Assembly: GCA_023420245.1 (NCBI GenBank)
Contig: JAEZWL010000204.1
Location: 1-12,761 of the forward strand
Direction: 5' to 3'
Length of the DNA stretch: 12,761 nt
Origin: Bacillota bacterium
GTDB lineage: Bacteria > Bacillota > Clostridia > Oscillospirales > Acutalibacteraceae
Every line of letters starts with the position of its first letter. Position 1 is the first letter of the stretch. The notes beneath the pieces are model-generated. The model was not told where the DNA came from and ran no database searches. It worked only from the letters and a program-made list of their open reading frames with translations. Positions 11,780 through 12,761 of this stretch are shown in pieces. The position numbers and the translations under genes were made by a program.

Positions 11780-12595
11780 ATGATTACGAAAAATCAACTG
11801 CTGAAAGAAATCGAGGCTCTTGGAATCAAGCCGGATGATACCCTGATGGTTCATTCCTCCATGAAATCCATCGGCGAGGTGGACGGTGGAGCGGACACGG
11901 TGCTGGGCGCCTTTATCGAGTATATGAAGCCAGGTCTGCTGGTCTTCCCCACGCATACCTGGAAGCTGATTGCCAATGACAGAATCGTGTTCCATCCTGA
12001 AACCGATCCCTCCTGCGTAGGAGTTCTATCCAATCTGTTCTTAAAAAGACCGGGCGTAAAAAGGTCCCTTCATCCGTTTGAATCTGTAGGGGCTCTGGGA
12101 ACCGGCGCAGAGGATTTTATATCCGGTGAGGAATGCCGGGATACCCCCTGCGCGCGCGAAGGCTGCTATGGGAAGCTTTACGACCGAAAAGCTAAAATTC
12201 TGTTTTTGGGTTGCAGCATGAGCAAAAACACATTCCTTCACGGCGTGGAGGAATGGAACCATATTGCCAACAGGCTTACCGATGAGCCCCGGAACTGCAA
12301 AACCGAGCTTGCTGACGGCCGGCTTCTCGACTGCCCCGTCCGCTTTTGCCAAAGTCCCATCGGTGATATTTCGGTAAACTACGGCAAAATGGAGCTGCCG
12401 TTCCTGCTGACCGGCATCGCGCTCAAAGGAAAAATCGGTAACGCGGTAAGTGTTCTATGTGATGCCGTTTTAATGGCGGATTTAACCTCCTTTCTTCTGT
12501 CAAAAAATCCGGATTTATTTCTCGACAGTAACCCCGTTCCAATTGATCAGGTTGAAGAATGGCTAAAAAACGGAAAACCAAGTCTCACATATTAA
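11780..12595 (+). CDS. Aminoglycoside N(3)-acetyltransferase family protein
   Basis: The 271-aa protein belongs to the AAC(3)/antibiotic_NAT family, unrelated to GNAT enzymes. Recognisable segments are LMVHSSMKSIGEVDGGADTV (22-41), LLVFPTHT (53-60), RSLHPFESVGALG (95-107) and NTFLHGVEE (150-158), where the His and Glu form part of the active site. AAC(3) enzymes transfer acetyl from acetyl-CoA to the 3-amino group of aminoglycosides. Many chromosomal members (YokD-like) have no known resistance role and may use other acceptors, so this is not proof of resistance. CGAGGT precedes the ATG at 11780. It has its own promoter and no partner genes; its neighbour upstream is transcribed away from it. 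Confidence 0.87.
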   Translation: MITKNQLLKEIEALGIKPDDTLMVHSSMKSIGEVDGGADTVLGAFIEYMKPGLLVFPTHTWKLIANDRIVFHPETDPSCVGVLSNLFLKRPGVKRSLHPFESVGALGTGAEDFISGEECRDTPCAREGCYGKLYDRKAKILFLGCSMSKNTFLHGVEEWNHIANRLTDEPRNCKTELADGRLLDCPVRFCQSPIGDISVNYGKMELPFLLTGIALKGKIGNAVSVLCDAVLMADLTSFLLSKNPDLFLDSNPVPIDQVEEWLKNGKPSLTY

Positions 12596-12609
12596 ATACA
12601 TAGATTGTG

Positions 12610-12634
12610 AAAGCTGTTTTAATTAAAATGCTTT
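12610..12634 (+). terminator. Weak AT-rich hairpin after the AAC(3)-family gene
   Basis: AAAGC (12610-12614) pairs with GCTTT (12630-12634) and TTTT (12617-12620) with AAAA (12625-12628) around an AATT loop. An AT-rich stretch, not a clean U-run, follows. It lies 15 nt after the stop codon and is the only terminator candidate there. Confidence 0.35.
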
Positions 12635-12691
12635 ATAATATTAAATTTTTGTAAAAATAATGCTAAATTTGCAGTTTTTTGTCTAATTGTG

Positions 12692-12720
12692 TTGACATGA
12701 AAATTATGATGTTGTATTAT
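12692..12720 (+). promoter_or_regulatory. Promoter of the riboswitch-controlled transcript
   Basis: TTGACA (12692-12697), 17-bp spacer, TATTAT (12715-12720); the overlapping TATAAT at 12718-12723 would have a 20-bp spacer. Transcription would begin near 12727, about 10 nt before the riboswitch. Confidence 0.82.
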
Positions 12721-12736
12721 AATATTCAAACAGAAT

Positions 12737-12761
12737 AAAGGCAAACCTATTGAAAAATAGG
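12737..12761 (+). promoter_or_regulatory. c-di-GMP-I riboswitch (GEMM-I), 5' part only, cut by the window edge
   Basis: AAAGGCAAACC (12737-12747) is the conserved 5' core of the GEMM-I aptamer, and CCTATT-GAAA-AATAGG (12746-12761) is its 6-bp first hairpin capped by the GAAA tetraloop that docks into the aptamer in known structures. The conserved GACGCAAAGCC should come next but lies beyond the window. It sits about 10 nt after the predicted start of a strong promoter. GEMM-I aptamers bind cyclic di-GMP and control motility, adhesion or surface protein genes in clostridia. Confidence 0.82.

Noticed and set aside
11653..11838. 61-codon ORF before the AAC(3)-family gene
   Set aside because: It overlaps the promoter and the 5' end of the AAC(3)-family gene in another frame and lacks a ribosome site.
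1..12761. CRISPR array, tRNA, rRNA or complete insertion sequence
   Set aside because: No regularly spaced identical repeats, tRNA cloverleaf, rRNA segments or transposase-like ORFs were found.

Overview
The window looks like a chromosomal segment of a low-to-moderate GC Gram-positive bacterium of the class Clostridia (Bacillota), possibly the Oscillospirales. This rests on strong AGGAGG-type ribosome sites, sigma-A promoters with extended -10 boxes, many intrinsic terminators, a spore-type M14 cell-wall peptidase and the start of a c-di-GMP-I riboswitch at the right edge. The placement is inference; there is no rRNA or other marker here.

Layout. 9-505: an unrecognised ORF (+) and a small 55-codon gene (-) face each other across a shared hairpin terminator. 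506-1005 holds no supportable gene. 1061-2008 (-) encodes a secreted BspA-type leucine-rich-repeat protein with its own promoter and terminator. 2178-4002 (-) is a two-gene unit: an AraC-type regulator fused to a GyrI-like domain and a DUF3788-like domain, followed by a free-standing GyrI-like protein. 4239-5201 (+) is a family 2 glycosyltransferase-like protein lacking the DxD motif. 5474-6231 (+) is an overlapping pair of FluC/CrcB fluoride channel subunits whose charge patterns predict opposite membrane orientations. 6290-6811 (+) is a PAP2 phosphatase. 6966-8240 (-) is a PG-binding/LysM/M14 peptidase. 8395-9905 (+) is a TetR-led operon (TetR, TfoX C-terminal-like, VOC, zinc ribbon) with a near-perfect promoter and an overlapping palindromic operator. 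9990-10762 (+) has a 49-aa basic protein overlapping an HD-domain protein by ATGA. 10910-11575 (-) is a divergent cis-prenyltransferase (UppS family). 11780-12595 (+) is an AAC(3)-family acetyltransferase. 12692-12761 is a promoter and the first 25 nt of a c-di-GMP-I riboswitch whose target gene lies outside the window.

The most interesting items are: (i) a 169-bp MITE-like element (10747-10915) with 20-bp imperfect terminal inverted repeats, inserted at the convergent 3' ends of the HD and UppS genes so that it supplies a new stop codon to the HD gene; (ii) a degenerate intergenic repeat at 5223-5336 and 6857-6966, with a possible partial copy at 4040-4103, whose left half forms intrinsic terminators; (iii) the dual-orientation FluC pair with a TTG start overlapping the upstream TGA stop; (iv) the truncated riboswitch; (v) several short genes that ordinary gene callers would probably miss. 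Most of the gene content is small regulatory, cell-envelope and resistance functions rather than one pathway.
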